Of a stretch of 64,000 nt of DNA, positions 42,980-52,279 are shown one piece after another. Origin of the DNA: Parahoeflea alexandrii (GTDB lineage: Bacteria; Pseudomonadota; Alphaproteobacteria; Rhizobiales; Rhizobiaceae); the NCBI RefSeq assembly GCF_027214025.1, contig NZ_JAPWHB010000003.1:558001-622000 (forward strand), read 5' to 3'. The translations under genes and the position numbers were made by a program. The notes beneath the pieces are model-generated. The model saw only the letters and a program-made list of their open reading frames with translations. It did no database searches and had not been told where the DNA came from. Each line of letters opens with the position of its first letter. The stretch's first letter is position 1.

Positions 42980-45571
42980 CTATTGCAGGTCGAGCAGGCG
43001 CTCCAGATAGCGTTTCTCCAGATCCGGCGACAGTTGGTCGCCGAGCCGCTTGCGGATGGCGTCGAGGATCTCGCGGGCGCGCTGGATGTCGATCTCGTCG
43101 GGAACCTTGACCCGGCTGCCGAAATCCGGACCGGTGGTCGCGCGCGGGCGGCCGAGTGGATCGCGGTCATCGGCCGAGCGGTTGCCGTTGCGGTCCGGCC
43201 CTTCGCCTTCGGCCTCGCCCTGCTCATTGCCCATGGCTTGCATCATCTGGTTCATCATGTCCTCGGCGCCCTGCCTGAGCGCCTGCAAGGCCCGCCCCTG
43301 ATTGCTGAGCGCCTGGCCGGTTTCACCGCCTTCAAGATTGCCGGCGGCATCGCCCATGGCTTCTCCGGCCTCGCCGAAGCCTTCCGACGGCTGGATGCCA
43401 AGGCCTTCGAGATCGCTCTGCAACTGCCCCAGCGCATCGCGCAGCTGCTGCTGGCTGCGGCCGAGCGCCCCGAGCATGTCCTCAAGTGACTGGTCGCCCT
43501 GCCCCTGCTGGCCCTGATCCTGTCCCTGGCCTGGCTGCTGCTGGCCCTGCTGCTGGCGGTCACGGCCCTGGCCTGACTGGCTCTGGCGCTCCCTGTCGGC
43601 GCGCATGGTCTCATCCATCAGCTGCTGCTGCTGGCGCATCAGTTCGCCGAGCTTGTCCATCTGCTGGCGCATCGGACCGCCCTGCTGTTGCTGGCGCTGC
43701 TGCCGGCCTGCCTGCAGGTTGTTCATCATGCGCTGCAGTTCCTGCAGCATCTGCTGGGCCTGATCCCGGGCGCCGGAGCGGGCGAGGTTTTCGATCTGGT
43801 CGAGCATGTTGTCGAGATCGCGCTGGCGCAGCATGTTTTCGGGCATGGCCTGCTGGTTCTCGCCATTCTGGTTGGCGGGGTTCTGGCGGGCCATTTCCCG
43901 CAGGTACTCCTGCATGGCCTCGCGCAATTCATCCATCAGCCGGGCGATCTCTTCATCCGTGGCGCCGTTTTCCAGCGCTTCGGAAAGCGCGTTCTGGGCG
44001 TCGCGCAGCCGGCGCTCGGCGAGGGACAGGTTGCCGTCCTCCATCTGCAGCGCCACGCCCCACATGTAGTCGATCGCCGCGCGCAGATCGTCGTCCGAAC
44101 GGGCATTCTCCAGCCTGCCCCTGACCGACTGCAGCAGCAGGTAATGGGTGAGGTTGGGTATGGTTTCATCCGGGGCGATCGTCAGCGCGTCATGAAGGTC
44201 GAACACCCGCTGCAGATTGTTCGCATCGAGCGCCAGCACGCCGCGCTGCTCGACGACCGCCGCGGCCAGCGGTTCGGAAAAGCGCCGTCCGGGCAGCACG
44301 GTCTCGAGCGTCTCGCTGCGTCCCTCCTGTCCCGCTCCGTCGGTGGCGACGAGGGTGATGCGGACCTTCTGGCCGGCGAGCGGATGTTCGGTCAGATCGT
44401 GGCTTGCGACAGCGCGGTTGTCGGCAGACGACCGCCGGGGCAGGGTCAGCCGGTATTTCGGTGGATCAAACAGCGGCCGGGCGTCGGGCGCGGGTTCGCT
44501 TGCGGGAACGATTTCGGCTTCCGCCGTTGCTATCCCGTGGTCGTCGGAGAGCGTGTAGTCGAGTTCCAGCGCGCCATTTGCGGCACGGCGCGGCGATTCG
44601 ACGAAGGCTGCGACCGGCGGTTCGTCGGGGATCAGGCGAATGGCGAAAACCGCCTCGGACCTGCCGGCGCTGATCTTGAGTTCGCCATCGGTGTCCGGCT
44701 TGACCGTCCAGGTTGACGCAGTTGCCGGTGCCGACTGGCTCGCGGATGCGGCACTGGCCGGTTCAACCGGGTTCAGGGCATTTTCGTCTGCGCCCCACAG
44801 CACCTGCGCATCCGCGGCGCTGCCGCCAATCCTGACGGTGATTTCACTGCCCTCGACGGCCGCGACAGGTTCTCCCTCCGGACGCGCCACGCCGGTGAGG
44901 AAGACCGGAGCCTGGTTGACGTAGGACGGCGGCGTGATCCAGGCGTCGATGCGGACATCGGGCAGCTGGGTGCCGGAATGGCTGACAAAGGCATCGGCTG
45001 GCTTGCCGGCGTTTCCGGAGAAGGAATAGCCGAAGGACACGAACAGCAGCAGGGCGATCGCGACGCGGATACCCCAGGGATCGCGTTCAGGCAGGCTGGA
45101 TCGCGGAATGCCGGTTTCGAGCGTTCCGATCTTCCCGGCCATCCGGCGGCGATGTTCGTCCCAGAGCGCGCGGGCGAATGGATCGGATGCGGATATGGTG
45201 TCGTCCTGGGTGGCAATTGCCTGATTGGCGATGCGGTTTTCGGCTTCCAGCCGTTCATCGATCTCCGCGCGGGTCGGCGGTGTGAAGCGGAGCAGCGGCC
45301 AGAGCGAAGCGAGCAAGCCAAGGCCGAACATGCCGAGAAGCAGCAGCCGCAGCGAATCCGGGACGATGCGGAAAATCCCGAGCCAGGAGAAACTGAAATA
45401 GAGCGCCACGATCGCAAGAAGCGGGGCGGACAGGGTAAGAATGCGGCCGAGCGCCAGGTTGCCCCGCATGCGCAGGCGACCGAAGGCGACCACGCGGCCA
45501 ACCTCGTTGTCCGGGATATGCGCCTTCCGGCTTTCGGAGTGCGTCTGGCTGCTGTCAGGCTTGGCTGCCAT
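42980..45571 (-). CDS. TIGR02302-family (DUF4175) large membrane-anchored protein
   Basis: The 863-residue protein has three membrane helices in the first 190 residues (about 42-62, 72-92, 165-183), a region with Ig- or Y_Y_Y-like repeats, then long helices and a Gln/Met/Gly-rich stretch (about 600-720, repeated QQQ and MRQQM) followed by the family's C-terminal PLGRPRATTGPDFGSRVKVP and IPD-type ending that stops at ERLLDLQ. It is typical of rhizobia, next to lysA and argH; function unknown. The start is set at MAAKPDSSQ after AAGGA; an upstream start would add 22 non-conserved residues. Confidence 0.88.
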   Translation of the reverse strand: MAAKPDSSQTHSESRKAHIPDNEVGRVVAFGRLRMRGNLALGRILTLSAPLLAIVALYFSFSWLGIFRIVPDSLRLLLLGMFGLGLLASLWPLLRFTPPTRAEIDERLEAENRIANQAIATQDDTISASDPFARALWDEHRRRMAGKIGTLETGIPRSSLPERDPWGIRVAIALLLFVSFGYSFSGNAGKPADAFVSHSGTQLPDVRIDAWITPPSYVNQAPVFLTGVARPEGEPVAAVEGSEITVRIGGSAADAQVLWGADENALNPVEPASAASASQSAPATASTWTVKPDTDGELKISAGRSEAVFAIRLIPDEPPVAAFVESPRRAANGALELDYTLSDDHGIATAEAEIVPASEPAPDARPLFDPPKYRLTLPRRSSADNRAVASHDLTEHPLAGQKVRITLVATDGAGQEGRSETLETVLPGRRFSEPLAAAVVEQRGVLALDANNLQRVFDLHDALTIAPDETIPNLTHYLLLQSVRGRLENARSDDDLRAAIDYMWGVALQMEDGNLSLAERRLRDAQNALSEALENGATDEEIARLMDELREAMQEYLREMARQNPANQNGENQQAMPENMLRQRDLDNMLDQIENLARSGARDQAQQMLQELQRMMNNLQAGRQQRQQQQGGPMRQQMDKLGELMRQQQQLMDETMRADRERQSQSGQGRDRQQQGQQQPGQGQDQGQQGQGDQSLEDMLGALGRSQQQLRDALGQLQSDLEGLGIQPSEGFGEAGEAMGDAAGNLEGGETGQALSNQGRALQALRQGAEDMMNQMMQAMGNEQGEAEGEGPDRNGNRSADDRDPLGRPRATTGPDFGSRVKVPDEIDIQRAREILDAIRKRLGDQLSPDLEKRYLERLLDLQ

Positions 45572-45695
45572 CTGATTTTCCTTCAGCGTCGGAAACGAAG
45601 ATAGCAGTCTTTGCGGCCAAGGCGAGGCCTGTGCCAAAAAAGTGAAGCCGGATTACCGCCGTGACGGAAAATATCCGTGACGTCTCCCGACGGCG

Positions 45696-46973
45696 TCACA
45701 AAGCTGATTCGAGCCAGTCCGGAATCGAATCCAGCCCGATCAGATCGTCATAGGACGGGCGCGGGCGGACGGCGTGGAACTTGTCGCCATTGACCAGCAC
45801 TTCGGGAACGAGCAGCCGGGTATTGTAGGTTCCGGACTGGACTGCCCCGTAGGCGCCTGCCGAGCCGATGGCGATCAGGTCGCCGGCCTTCAGCGCCGAC
45901 ATTTCCCTGTCCTTGGCGATGTAGTCGCCGCTCTCGCACACCGGGCCGACGATATCGGCACGAATGCGCGGCGCACTGGCAGCCGACAGCTTCACCGGCC
46001 GGATCTCGTGCCAGGCCTCATACAACGTCGGCCGGATCAGGTCGTTCATGGCGGCATCGACGATGACGAAGGTCTTGTCGCCGCCATCCTTGATGTAGAT
46101 GACTTCCGACACCAGCACGCCGGCATTGGCGACAATCAGGCGGCCGGGCTCGAGGATGACCTTGCAGCCCACGTCACGCAGCCGCGCCTTGACCATCTCG
46201 GCATAGGCGTCGGGATCGGGCGGCGTGGCATTGTCGTCGCGGTAGGGCACGCCAAGGCCGCCGCCGATGTCGAAATGATCGATTGCGTGGCCGTCGGCGC
46301 GCAACAGGCCGATCAGCTCGACCATCAGTTTCAAGGCGTCGTCAAACGGCTGCAGGTCGGTGATCTGGCTGCCGATATGCATGTCGATGCCGGTGACACG
46401 GACACCTTCAAGACTGGCTGCATGACGGTAGACCGCTTGCGCCCGCTGCCAGGAAATGCCGAACTTGTCTTCCTTCTTGCCGGTCGAAATCTTCGCGTGG
46501 GTCCTGGCGTCGACATCCGGATTGATGCGGAAGGAGATTGGCGCGACCTTGCCCATGGCAAGCGCGCGGGCGTTGAGAACCTCAAGTTCGGGTTCGGATT
46601 CAATGTTGAAGCAATAGATGTCGGCGGCGAGCGCCGCATCCATCTCGCGCACGGTCTTGCCGACGCCGGAAAACATGATCTTCGAGGCCGGAATGCCCGC
46701 GGCAAGGGCGCGGCGCAATTCGCCCTCGGAGACAACGTCGACACCGGATCCCAGCCGGGCCAGGGTCTTGAGCACCGCCTGGTTGGAATTGGCCTTCATG
46801 GCGTAGCAGACCATCGAATCGATGTCGGCGAACGCGCCCGAAAACACCTTGTAGTGGCGGCTCAGCGTGGCGGTGGAATAGCAATAGAACGGGGTGCCGA
46901 CCTGGGCCGCAATGTCGGGCAGGCTGACGTCTTCGGCATGCAGAATGCCATCGCGATATTCAAAGTGGTTCAC
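45696..46973 (-). CDS. lysA: Diaminopimelate decarboxylase
   Basis: The 425-residue fold-type III PLP enzyme makes L-lysine from meso-diaminopimelate. It has the PLP Lys in CYAMKANSNQAVL near 58, the HIGSQITD motif near 195, GGGLGVPY near 240, EPGRLIVANAG near 280 and the catalytic Cys in GPVCESGDYIAKDR near 345. A small lipoprotein gene ends nine bases upstream of it, so lptM-lysA-TIGR02302 probably form one operon. Confidence 0.96.
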   Translation of the reverse strand: MNHFEYRDGILHAEDVSLPDIAAQVGTPFYCYSTATLSRHYKVFSGAFADIDSMVCYAMKANSNQAVLKTLARLGSGVDVVSEGELRRALAAGIPASKIMFSGVGKTVREMDAALAADIYCFNIESEPELEVLNARALAMGKVAPISFRINPDVDARTHAKISTGKKEDKFGISWQRAQAVYRHAASLEGVRVTGIDMHIGSQITDLQPFDDALKLMVELIGLLRADGHAIDHFDIGGGLGVPYRDDNATPPDPDAYAEMVKARLRDVGCKVILEPGRLIVANAGVLVSEVIYIKDGGDKTFVIVDAAMNDLIRPTLYEAWHEIRPVKLSAASAPRIRADIVGPVCESGDYIAKDREMSALKAGDLIAIGSAGAYGAVQSGTYNTRLLVPEVLVNGDKFHAVRPRPSYDDLIGLDSIPDWLESAL

Positions 46974-46982
46974 GTTTTGCGC

Positions 46983-47171
46983 CTAATCGAGAAGACCGTC
47001 GAGGATAAAGGGCCGTTCCCTGACCGCGGGGGCCGAGGCCTCGCCCGCAGCGGCTTCCGGGACGGGTGTGACGTTGGGCCGCTCAAGATCGCCCCTGCGG
47101 CCGCATCCGGTCAGGACCGCGCCCAGCAGGGCCACCGCGCATATCGTTTTGATCCAGACGCCGGTCGTCAT
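46983..47171 (-). CDS. Small lipoprotein (LptM-like)
   Basis: A 62-residue protein with a lipoprotein signal (hydrophobic residues 8-20, lipobox LTGC with Cys near 22) followed by GRRGDLERP, the short CGxxGxL..P pattern of LptM (YifL) proteins that sit between argH- and lysA-type genes. In E. coli LptM helps disulfide maturation of LptD. Family placement rests on this short motif and gene order. Confidence 0.72.
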   Translation of the reverse strand: MTTGVWIKTICAVALLGAVLTGCGRRGDLERPNVTPVPEAAAGEASAPAVRERPFILDGLLD

Positions 47172-47292
47172 TCGCTGTTCCTCATCCTTGCCTGGCAAAA
47201 TTCGTTGCGCAGGGCTTGAACATTCGGTTTTGGCATACAGGTTTTTGGCGCGATGTGCACCCGGTTTGTCCTCGCGACCCGCGCTCGCCGCG

Positions 47293-48693
47293 CTAGTTGC
47301 GTGCGCGCCACCAGGCAATCTGCTTGCGGACCTGGGACGGCGCCGTGCCGCCATAGCTCTGCCGGCTGGCGACCGAGGCCTCAACCGTCAGCACATCGAA
47401 GATCCCTTCGGTGATCGCGGGGTTGATGGTCTGCAGATCGGCAAGCGACAGTTCGGCCAGTTCGCAGCGTTTTCCCTCCGCCATGGCCACAGCGCGGCCG
47501 GTGGCGTGATGGGCGTCGCGGAACGGCAGGCCCGCCTCGCGCACCAGCCAGTCGGCAAGATCGGTCGCCGTCGAGTATCCGGATCCGGCGGCCTTGCGCA
47601 TCTGGTCGGCACGGATTTCCATGTCCCTGACCATGCCGGTCATGGCGGCAATCGACAGTTCCAGGCTTTCCGCAGCGTCGAAGACCTGTTCCTTGTCTTC
47701 CTGCATGTCCTTGGAATAGGCCAGCGGAAGCCCCTTCATGATGGTCAAGAGCGCAATCAACGAGCCGTTGATGCGGCCGGTCTTGGCGCGCACCAGTTCG
47801 GCGGCATCCGGGTTCTTCTTCTGCGGCATGATCGAGGAGCCGGTGGAAAAGGCATCCGAAAGCCGGACAAAACCGAATTGCGGCGTTGACCAGATGACGA
47901 TTTCCTCGGCCAGGCGCGACAGGTGAACGGCACAAATCGAGGCGAGCGACAGGAATTCGAGGGCGAAATCGCGGTCGGAGACGGTGTCGATCGAGTTGCG
48001 GGTGGGTTCGCGGAAGCCCAGCGCCTTTGCGGTCATCTCGCGGTCGATGGGAAAGCCGGTGCCGGCAAGGGCGGCCGCGCCGATCGGGCTCTCGTCCATG
48101 TGCTCGATGGCGTGGCGGACGCGCTGGCGGTCGCGGCCGAACATCTCGACGTAAGCCATGCAGTGATGGCCGAAGGTGACAGGCTGCGCCGACTGCAGGT
48201 GAGTGAAGCCCGGCATGACCGTGTCGGCATGCTGTTCGGCCTTGTCGAGAAAGGCGGTGATCAGCCTTGTCAGTGCCGCTTCGGTGCGGCCAAGCTCTTC
48301 CTTGACCCAGAGGCGGAAGTCGAGCGCTACCTGGTCGTTGCGCGAACGGGCGGTGTGCAGGCGTCCCGCGGCCGGGCCGATCAGTTCTGCAAGCCGGGAC
48401 TCGATGTTCATGTGGATGTCTTCGAGCTGGCGCGAGAAGACAAACCGGCCTTCCTCGATCTCTGACAGGATCGTGTTCAGTCCGTGAGTAATCTTGTCGC
48501 AGTCGTCGGCCGAAATTATGCCAGTCTTGGCAAGCATGGCCGCATGTGCGAGGGAACCGCGGATGTCCTGGGCATAGAGCTTGCGGTCGAAATCGATACT
48601 GGCGTTGATTTCCTCCATGATGGCGTCTGGTCCGGAGGCAAATCGGCCGCCCCACATCTGGTTTGACGCCTGTTTGTCCTTATCTGTCGACAT
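47293..48693 (-). CDS. argH: Argininosuccinate lyase
   Basis: This 466-residue enzyme splits argininosuccinate into arginine and fumarate. It has the [11 protein letters not shown] motif near 105, [19 protein letters not shown] near 150 and the fumarase/aspartase signature [12 protein letters not shown] near 275 with the mobile catalytic Ser. An upstream in-frame ATG adds ten residues but lacks conservation; MSTDKDKQ was used. The small lipoprotein and lysA lie downstream on the same strand, and tlpA is divergent with a 21-base gap between starts. Confidence 0.96.
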   Translation of the reverse strand: MSTDKDKQASNQMWGGRFASGPDAIMEEINASIDFDRKLYAQDIRGSLAHAAMLAKTGIISADDCDKITHGLNTILSEIEEGRFVFSRQLEDIHMNIESRLAELIGPAAGRLHTARSRNDQVALDFRLWVKEELGRTEAALTRLITAFLDKAEQHADTVMPGFTHLQSAQPVTFGHHCMAYVEMFGRDRQRVRHAIEHMDESPIGAAALAGTGFPIDREMTAKALGFREPTRNSIDTVSDRDFALEFLSLASICAVHLSRLAEEIVIWSTPQFGFVRLSDAFSTGSSIMPQKKNPDAAELVRAKTGRINGSLIALLTIMKGLPLAYSKDMQEDKEQVFDAAESLELSIAAMTGMVRDMEIRADQMRKAAGSGYSTATDLADWLVREAGLPFRDAHHATGRAVAMAEGKRCELAELSLADLQTINPAITEGIFDVLTVEASVASRQSYGGTAPSQVRKQIAWWRARN

Positions 48694-48714
48694 GAGCCTG
48701 CCTTGGAGTTTGTC

Positions 48715-49389
48715 ATGAGCCAATCGCGCAAAAGCCTTTCCACCGGAGCCCTGGTTGCAATCGCGATTGCCCTGGGCGCCGTTGTCGGGGCTGCCGGGAT
48801 ATACTGGAAAGCATCGCCCTCTGGCAATGCGCCAGCCACGGAAAGTCTCGCGGCTGCCGGTGGCGCTGCCTGCAAGGCAGACCCGGAGACGCTGGCTACG
48901 CTGAAACCGCTGGCCAAGGGCGAGGTGGCGGCGATGGCCGTCCGGGAGGAAGCAATCGGGCTTCCGGAGCTGGGCTTTGTGTCCGCGGAAGGCGAGGCGC
49001 TGACTCTGGCCGATTTTGCTGGCCAGGCCCTGCTGGTCAACCTGTGGGCGACATGGTGCGCACCCTGCCGGGCGGAAATGCCGGCGCTGGCCGAGCTGCA
49101 GGCGGAACTGGGCGGCGATGATTTCAAGGTGCTGGCGATCAACATCGACACCGGCGACGTGGCCAAGCCGAAGGCGTTTCTCGACGAGATCGGCGTCTCC
49201 AACCTGGGTCTTTACCGCGACGCCAGCATGGGCGTGTTCAACACGCTGAAGAAGGAAGGATTGGCCTTCGGGCTTCCGGTGACGCTGATGATCGGCAAGG
49301 ACGGCTGCATGCTGGGCGCCATGAACGGCCCGGCTGAATGGGCCAGTGCGGATGCCAAGGCCCTGGCCGGAGCTCTCAAGGGGCTGTGA
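48715..49389 (+). CDS. tlpA: TlpA-family thioredoxin-like disulfide reductase
   Basis: The 224-residue protein has an N-terminal membrane anchor (about 10-30), an Ala-rich linker with one free Cys, and a thioredoxin fold with [19 protein letters not shown], the WCxxC active site near 119. TlpA reduces periplasmic thiols, in rhizobia including cytochrome oxidase assembly factors such as ScoI and CoxB. GGAG lies six bases before the ATG; the TTG four codons upstream is unlikely. Divergent from argH. Confidence 0.9.
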   Translation: MSQSRKSLSTGALVAIAIALGAVVGAAGIYWKASPSGNAPATESLAAAGGAACKADPETLATLKPLAKGEVAAMAVREEAIGLPELGFVSAEGEALTLADFAGQALLVNLWATWCAPCRAEMPALAELQAELGGDDFKVLAINIDTGDVAKPKAFLDEIGVSNLGLYRDASMGVFNTLKKEGLAFGLPVTLMIGKDGCMLGAMNGPAEWASADAKALAGALKGL

Positions 49390-49397
49390 TAAAAAAC

Positions 49398-49427
49398 GGG
49401 CGCAGACGGAGATGTCCGTCGGCGCCC
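49398..49427. terminator. Bidirectional terminator between tlpA and the DUF2892 gene
   Basis: Nested arms GGGCGC/GCGCCC and GACGGA/TCCGTC form a long stem with a four-base loop. On the minus strand six T residues follow, so it best ends the DUF2892 gene; on the plus strand it may also end tlpA. Confidence 0.75.
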
Positions 49428-49455
49428 TTGCTGCTCGTCCTGAGAGGTCGAAGTC

Positions 49456-49659
49456 TTAGTTGAAGGCGCAGCCCGGCTTGACGCCCAATTTCTTGAAGAT
49501 GATGGCCGCCGGGCAGAATCCGGTGAAGGCGGACTGGATCAGGTTGAGACCGACAAAGACGGTCAGGAAGAACCAGTAGGGCGACACATAGACGCCCAGA
49601 GCCACCGACAAGAGAACCATGAAGCCGGCGAATGCCAGAATAATGCGATCAAGCGCCAT
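49456..49659 (-). CDS. DUF2892 (YgaP-type) small membrane protein
   Basis: The 67-residue protein has two membrane helices (about 6-24 and 28-48) and ends FTGFCPAAIIFKKLGVKPGCAFN, with a CP motif and a final Cys as in YgaP transmembrane domains linked to rhodanese and sulfide metabolism. In several alphaproteobacteria and Xylella such genes belong to the BigR regulon for hydrogen sulfide detoxification. A strong promoter with a palindrome inside lies upstream. AAGGAAA precedes the start. Confidence 0.8.
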   Translation of the reverse strand: MALDRIILAFAGFMVLLSVALGVYVSPYWFFLTVFVGLNLIQSAFTGFCPAAIIFKKLGVKPGCAFN

Positions 49660-49729
49660 TTCGATTTCCTTCGTTTGCAATCTCGGGCATCGCCCGCGCC
49701 GCTGGGCTTCCAGCGGCCTCCATGGCAGA

Positions 49730-49758
49730 TATATAGCAATTAAAAATGCTATATTCAA
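49730..49758 (-). promoter_or_regulatory. Sigma-70 promoter of the DUF2892 gene with internal operator-like palindrome
   Basis: On the minus strand TTGAAT and TATATA are 17 bases apart. Between and over them lies the eight-base dyad ATATAGCA/TGCTATAT (49731-49754) with an eight-base A/T-rich centre, and a second palindrome ATATTGAATAT covers the -35 box. A dimeric ArsR/BigR-type repressor would block RNA polymerase here. No such regulator gene is in the window. Confidence 0.68.
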
Positions 49759-49837
49759 TATGTTTTATATAAATGATTCGACATTTTGGCGATGGCGACC
49801 GAAGACGCGGCACAGGCATCATGATGGATGAAGGATA

Positions 49838-50308
49838 TCAGCCGCCGATCCGCGTGCGGGTGTCGGGCTTGCGCCGGATGTGCAGGGTCTTGACCACGCG
49901 GGCAACGGGTTCGCCGTTGCTGTTGACGATCTCGACCGGGAACGGCCGGAGATAGACATCGCCTTCGGACCGGGTGTTGGCTCGAATGTCGTCGAGATCG
50001 GCTTCCGTCAGCCTGAAGCTGGCGGAGACGGTTCCCCGGCCTGGTTTCAGGAAGTCTATCTCGGCGGACTTGTCCCAGACGGTGTAGCTGCGATCGAGAT
50101 TGCGCATCACCATCATCATCCAGAACGGGTCCGTCATGGCAAACAGCGAGCCGCCGAAATGACAGCCGACATAGTTCCTGTTGTAGAACCGCTCGCGCAG
50201 TTCGACATCGACCGAGCGGAAATCGTCGCCGATATGGCGGATCCGGATGCCGGAAAACAGCAGGGGCGGCCACAGGTTCATGCCGCGGCGGAGGGTTCTG
50301 GCATTCAT
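49838..50308 (-). CDS. DUF4442/hotdog-fold thioesterase-like protein
   Basis: The 156-residue protein has the hotdog-fold pattern of DUF4442: an N-terminal RHIGDDFRSVDVELRERF strand, YVGCHFGGSLFAMTDPFWMMMVM helix and KSAEIDFLKPGRGTVSASFRL. It is followed by a strand VARVVKTLHIRRK. It probably hydrolyses acyl-CoA thioesters. It is eight bases downstream of hbdA on the same strand, which links it to acyl-CoA or polyhydroxybutyrate metabolism. Confidence 0.82.
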   Translation of the reverse strand: MNARTLRRGMNLWPPLLFSGIRIRHIGDDFRSVDVELRERFYNRNYVGCHFGGSLFAMTDPFWMMMVMRNLDRSYTVWDKSAEIDFLKPGRGTVSASFRLTEADLDDIRANTRSEGDVYLRPFPVEIVNSNGEPVARVVKTLHIRRKPDTRTRIGG

Positions 50309-50316
50309 AGGAAGAT

Positions 50317-51198
50317 CTAGCGTGTCGGGACGGGCGTATCGCCGCGATAGTCATAAAACCCGCGGCCCGACTTGCGGCCGAGCCAGCCGGCCTCGACATA
50401 TTTAACCAGCAGCGGGCAAGGCCGGTACTTCGAATCCGACAGTCCGTCATGCAGGACCTGCATGATCGACAGGCAGGTATCCAGCCCGATGAAATCGGCC
50501 AGTTGCAGCGGTCCCATCGGATGGTTGGCCCCGAGCTTCATGGCCGTATCGATGGCTTCCACCGAGCCGACGCCCTCATAGAGCGTATAGATCGCCTCGT
50601 TGATCATCGGCAGCAGGATCCGGTTGACGATGAAAGCCGGGAAGTCCTCGGCAACGGTGATCGTCTTGTCGAGCGAATCGATGAAGGCGCGTGCGGTCCG
50701 GAAGGTGGTTTCCTCGGTGGCGATGCCGCGCACCAGTTCGACCAGTTTCATCACCGGAACCGGGTTCATGAAATGGATGCCGATGAAGCGCTCCGGGCGG
50801 TCGGTTGCCGAGGCCAGGCGGGTGATCGACAGGGACGAGGTGTTGGTGGCGAGAATGGCTTCCGGATTGAGCAGCGGGCAAAGCTGCTGGTAGATCTTGC
50901 GCTTGACGGTCTCGTCCTCGGTGGCGGCCTCGATGACGAGGTCCATCGCCGCAAGGCCGCTCATGTCGGGTGCGAACTGGATCCGTCCCAGTGCGGCTTC
51001 GCGTTCGGCTTCCGTGGTCTTGCCGGATGCGACCTGGCGGGCCAGGTTGCCGCTGATGGTGGCCAGCATCTCCTGAAGCGTGTCGGCGGAGACGTCATGA
51101 ACATAAACGTCGTAGCCCGCCATGGCGCAGACATGGGCAATGCCGCCGCCCATCTGACCCGCGCCGATAATGCCCACACTCTTGATCTGGTTGCCCAT
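50317..51198 (-). CDS. hbdA: 3-hydroxybutyryl-CoA dehydrogenase
   Basis: This 293-residue enzyme interconverts acetoacetyl-CoA and 3-hydroxybutyryl-CoA with NAD(P). The Rossmann motif is VGIIGAGQMGGGIAHVC; ASNTSSLSIT-type ATNTSSLSITRLA near 120 and FIGIHFMNPVPVMKLVELVRG near 137 follow, with the catalytic His, and the C-terminal domain has NHPMGPLQLADFIGLD. Length is normal. The etfBA genes lie upstream with a terminator between. Confidence 0.94.
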   Translation of the reverse strand: MGNQIKSVGIIGAGQMGGGIAHVCAMAGYDVYVHDVSADTLQEMLATISGNLARQVASGKTTEAEREAALGRIQFAPDMSGLAAMDLVIEAATEDETVKRKIYQQLCPLLNPEAILATNTSSLSITRLASATDRPERFIGIHFMNPVPVMKLVELVRGIATEETTFRTARAFIDSLDKTITVAEDFPAFIVNRILLPMINEAIYTLYEGVGSVEAIDTAMKLGANHPMGPLQLADFIGLDTCLSIMQVLHDGLSDSKYRPCPLLVKYVEAGWLGRKSGRGFYDYRGDTPVPTR

Positions 51199-51267
51199 GT
51201 GTCCCGCCTGACTGATTTAGGATGCTGCCGGGTGCATTGATGTGAGCCTGCCCGGATCTCCAACGTA

Positions 51268-51301
51268 AATGGCCGGGTTGGAGACGTCCAGCCCGGCCAT
51301 T
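51268..51301 (-). terminator. Terminator of etfBA
   Basis: A fifteen-base stem (AATGGCCGGG with CCCGGCCATT, continuing inward with one G-T pair) is closed by a four-base loop, 26 bases after the etfA stop, followed by TTTA on the minus strand. It separates etfA from hbdA. Confidence 0.8.
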
Positions 51302-51326
51302 GATCATGCCGTCAAATTGTGACGGT

Positions 51327-52256
51327 TCAAAGCGCTTTTTCGAGCTCCGGCAGGGCTTCGAACAGGTCGGCGACCAGCCCGTAGTCGGCGACCTGGAAGA
51401 TCGGCGCCTCCTCGTCCTTGTTGATGGCGACGATGACCTTCGAGTCCTTCATGCCGGCGAGGTGCTGGATGGCGCCGGAAATGCCGCAGGCGATGTAGAG
51501 ATCGGGAGCGACAACCTTGCCGGTCTGTCCGACCTGCCAGTCGTTCGGGGCGTAGCCGGCGTCGACAGCCGCGCGGGACGCGCCAACCGCGGCGCCGAGC
51601 TTGTCGGCAACCGGCAGGATGACTTCCTGGAACTTCTCCGACGAGCCGAGCGCGCGGCCACCCGAGATGATGATCTTGGCGGAAGTCAGTTCCGGGCGGT
51701 CGCTTGCGGCAATCGCGTCCTTGACGAAGGACGAGAGACCCGGATCGCCTGCCGAGGAAACGCTCTCGACCGAGGCCGAACCGCCTTCGCCGGTCGCCGA
51801 GAAGGAGGCGGTGCGCACGGTGATGACGCGCTTGGCGTCGGACGACTTCACCGTCTGCAGGGCGTTGCCGGCATAGATCGGACGCTTGAAGGTGTCGGCT
51901 GCGATGACTTCGATGATATCGGAGATCTGCATGACATCGAGAAGCGCCGCAACCCGCGGCATGACGTTCTTGCCCGACGTGGTGGCAGGCGCCATCAGCG
52001 TGTCGTAGCTGCCGGCGAGCGAGACCACCAGCGCTGCAAGCGGCTCGGCAAGCCGGTTGGCAAATTCGTCGCCTTCGGCGTGAAGCACCTTGGAGACGCC
52101 GTCGAGCTTGGCTGCCGCGTCGGCGGCGGCCTTGGCGTTCTTGCCGGCAACCAGCACGTGGACGTCGCCGCCGATCTGGGATGCGGCGCTGACGGCCTTT
52201 GCGGTCTGGTCGGACAGCGAAGCGTGGTCGTGTTCGGCTACAATGAGAATGGCCAT
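51327..52256 (-). CDS. etfA: Electron transfer flavoprotein subunit alpha
   Basis: The 309-residue FAD-binding subunit begins [11 protein letters not shown] and carries the family FAD motif: [55 protein letters not shown] at the C-terminus. With EtfB it accepts electrons from acyl-CoA dehydrogenases and passes them to ETF:quinone oxidoreductase. It lies 23 bases downstream of etfB in the same operon. Confidence 0.96.
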   Translation of the reverse strand: MAILIVAEHDHASLSDQTAKAVSAASQIGGDVHVLVAGKNAKAAADAAAKLDGVSKVLHAEGDEFANRLAEPLAALVVSLAGSYDTLMAPATTSGKNVMPRVAALLDVMQISDIIEVIAADTFKRPIYAGNALQTVKSSDAKRVITVRTASFSATGEGGSASVESVSSAGDPGLSSFVKDAIAASDRPELTSAKIIISGGRALGSSEKFQEVILPVADKLGAAVGASRAAVDAGYAPNDWQVGQTGKVVAPDLYIACGISGAIQHLAGMKDSKVIVAINKDEEAPIFQVADYGLVADLFEALPELEKAL

Positions 52257-52279
52257 GATAGTGTCTTCCTTTCCCGCGC

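Noticed and set aside
45774-47219. A 481-codon open frame antisense to lysA
   Set aside because: It is a mirror of lysA codon bias, with Asp/Gly/His-rich low-information sequence and no ribosome binding site.
47381-48655. A 424-codon frame inside argH in a shifted frame of the same strand
   Set aside because: The Arg/Pro/His-rich translation has no family resemblance, while the argH frame holds all lyase motifs.
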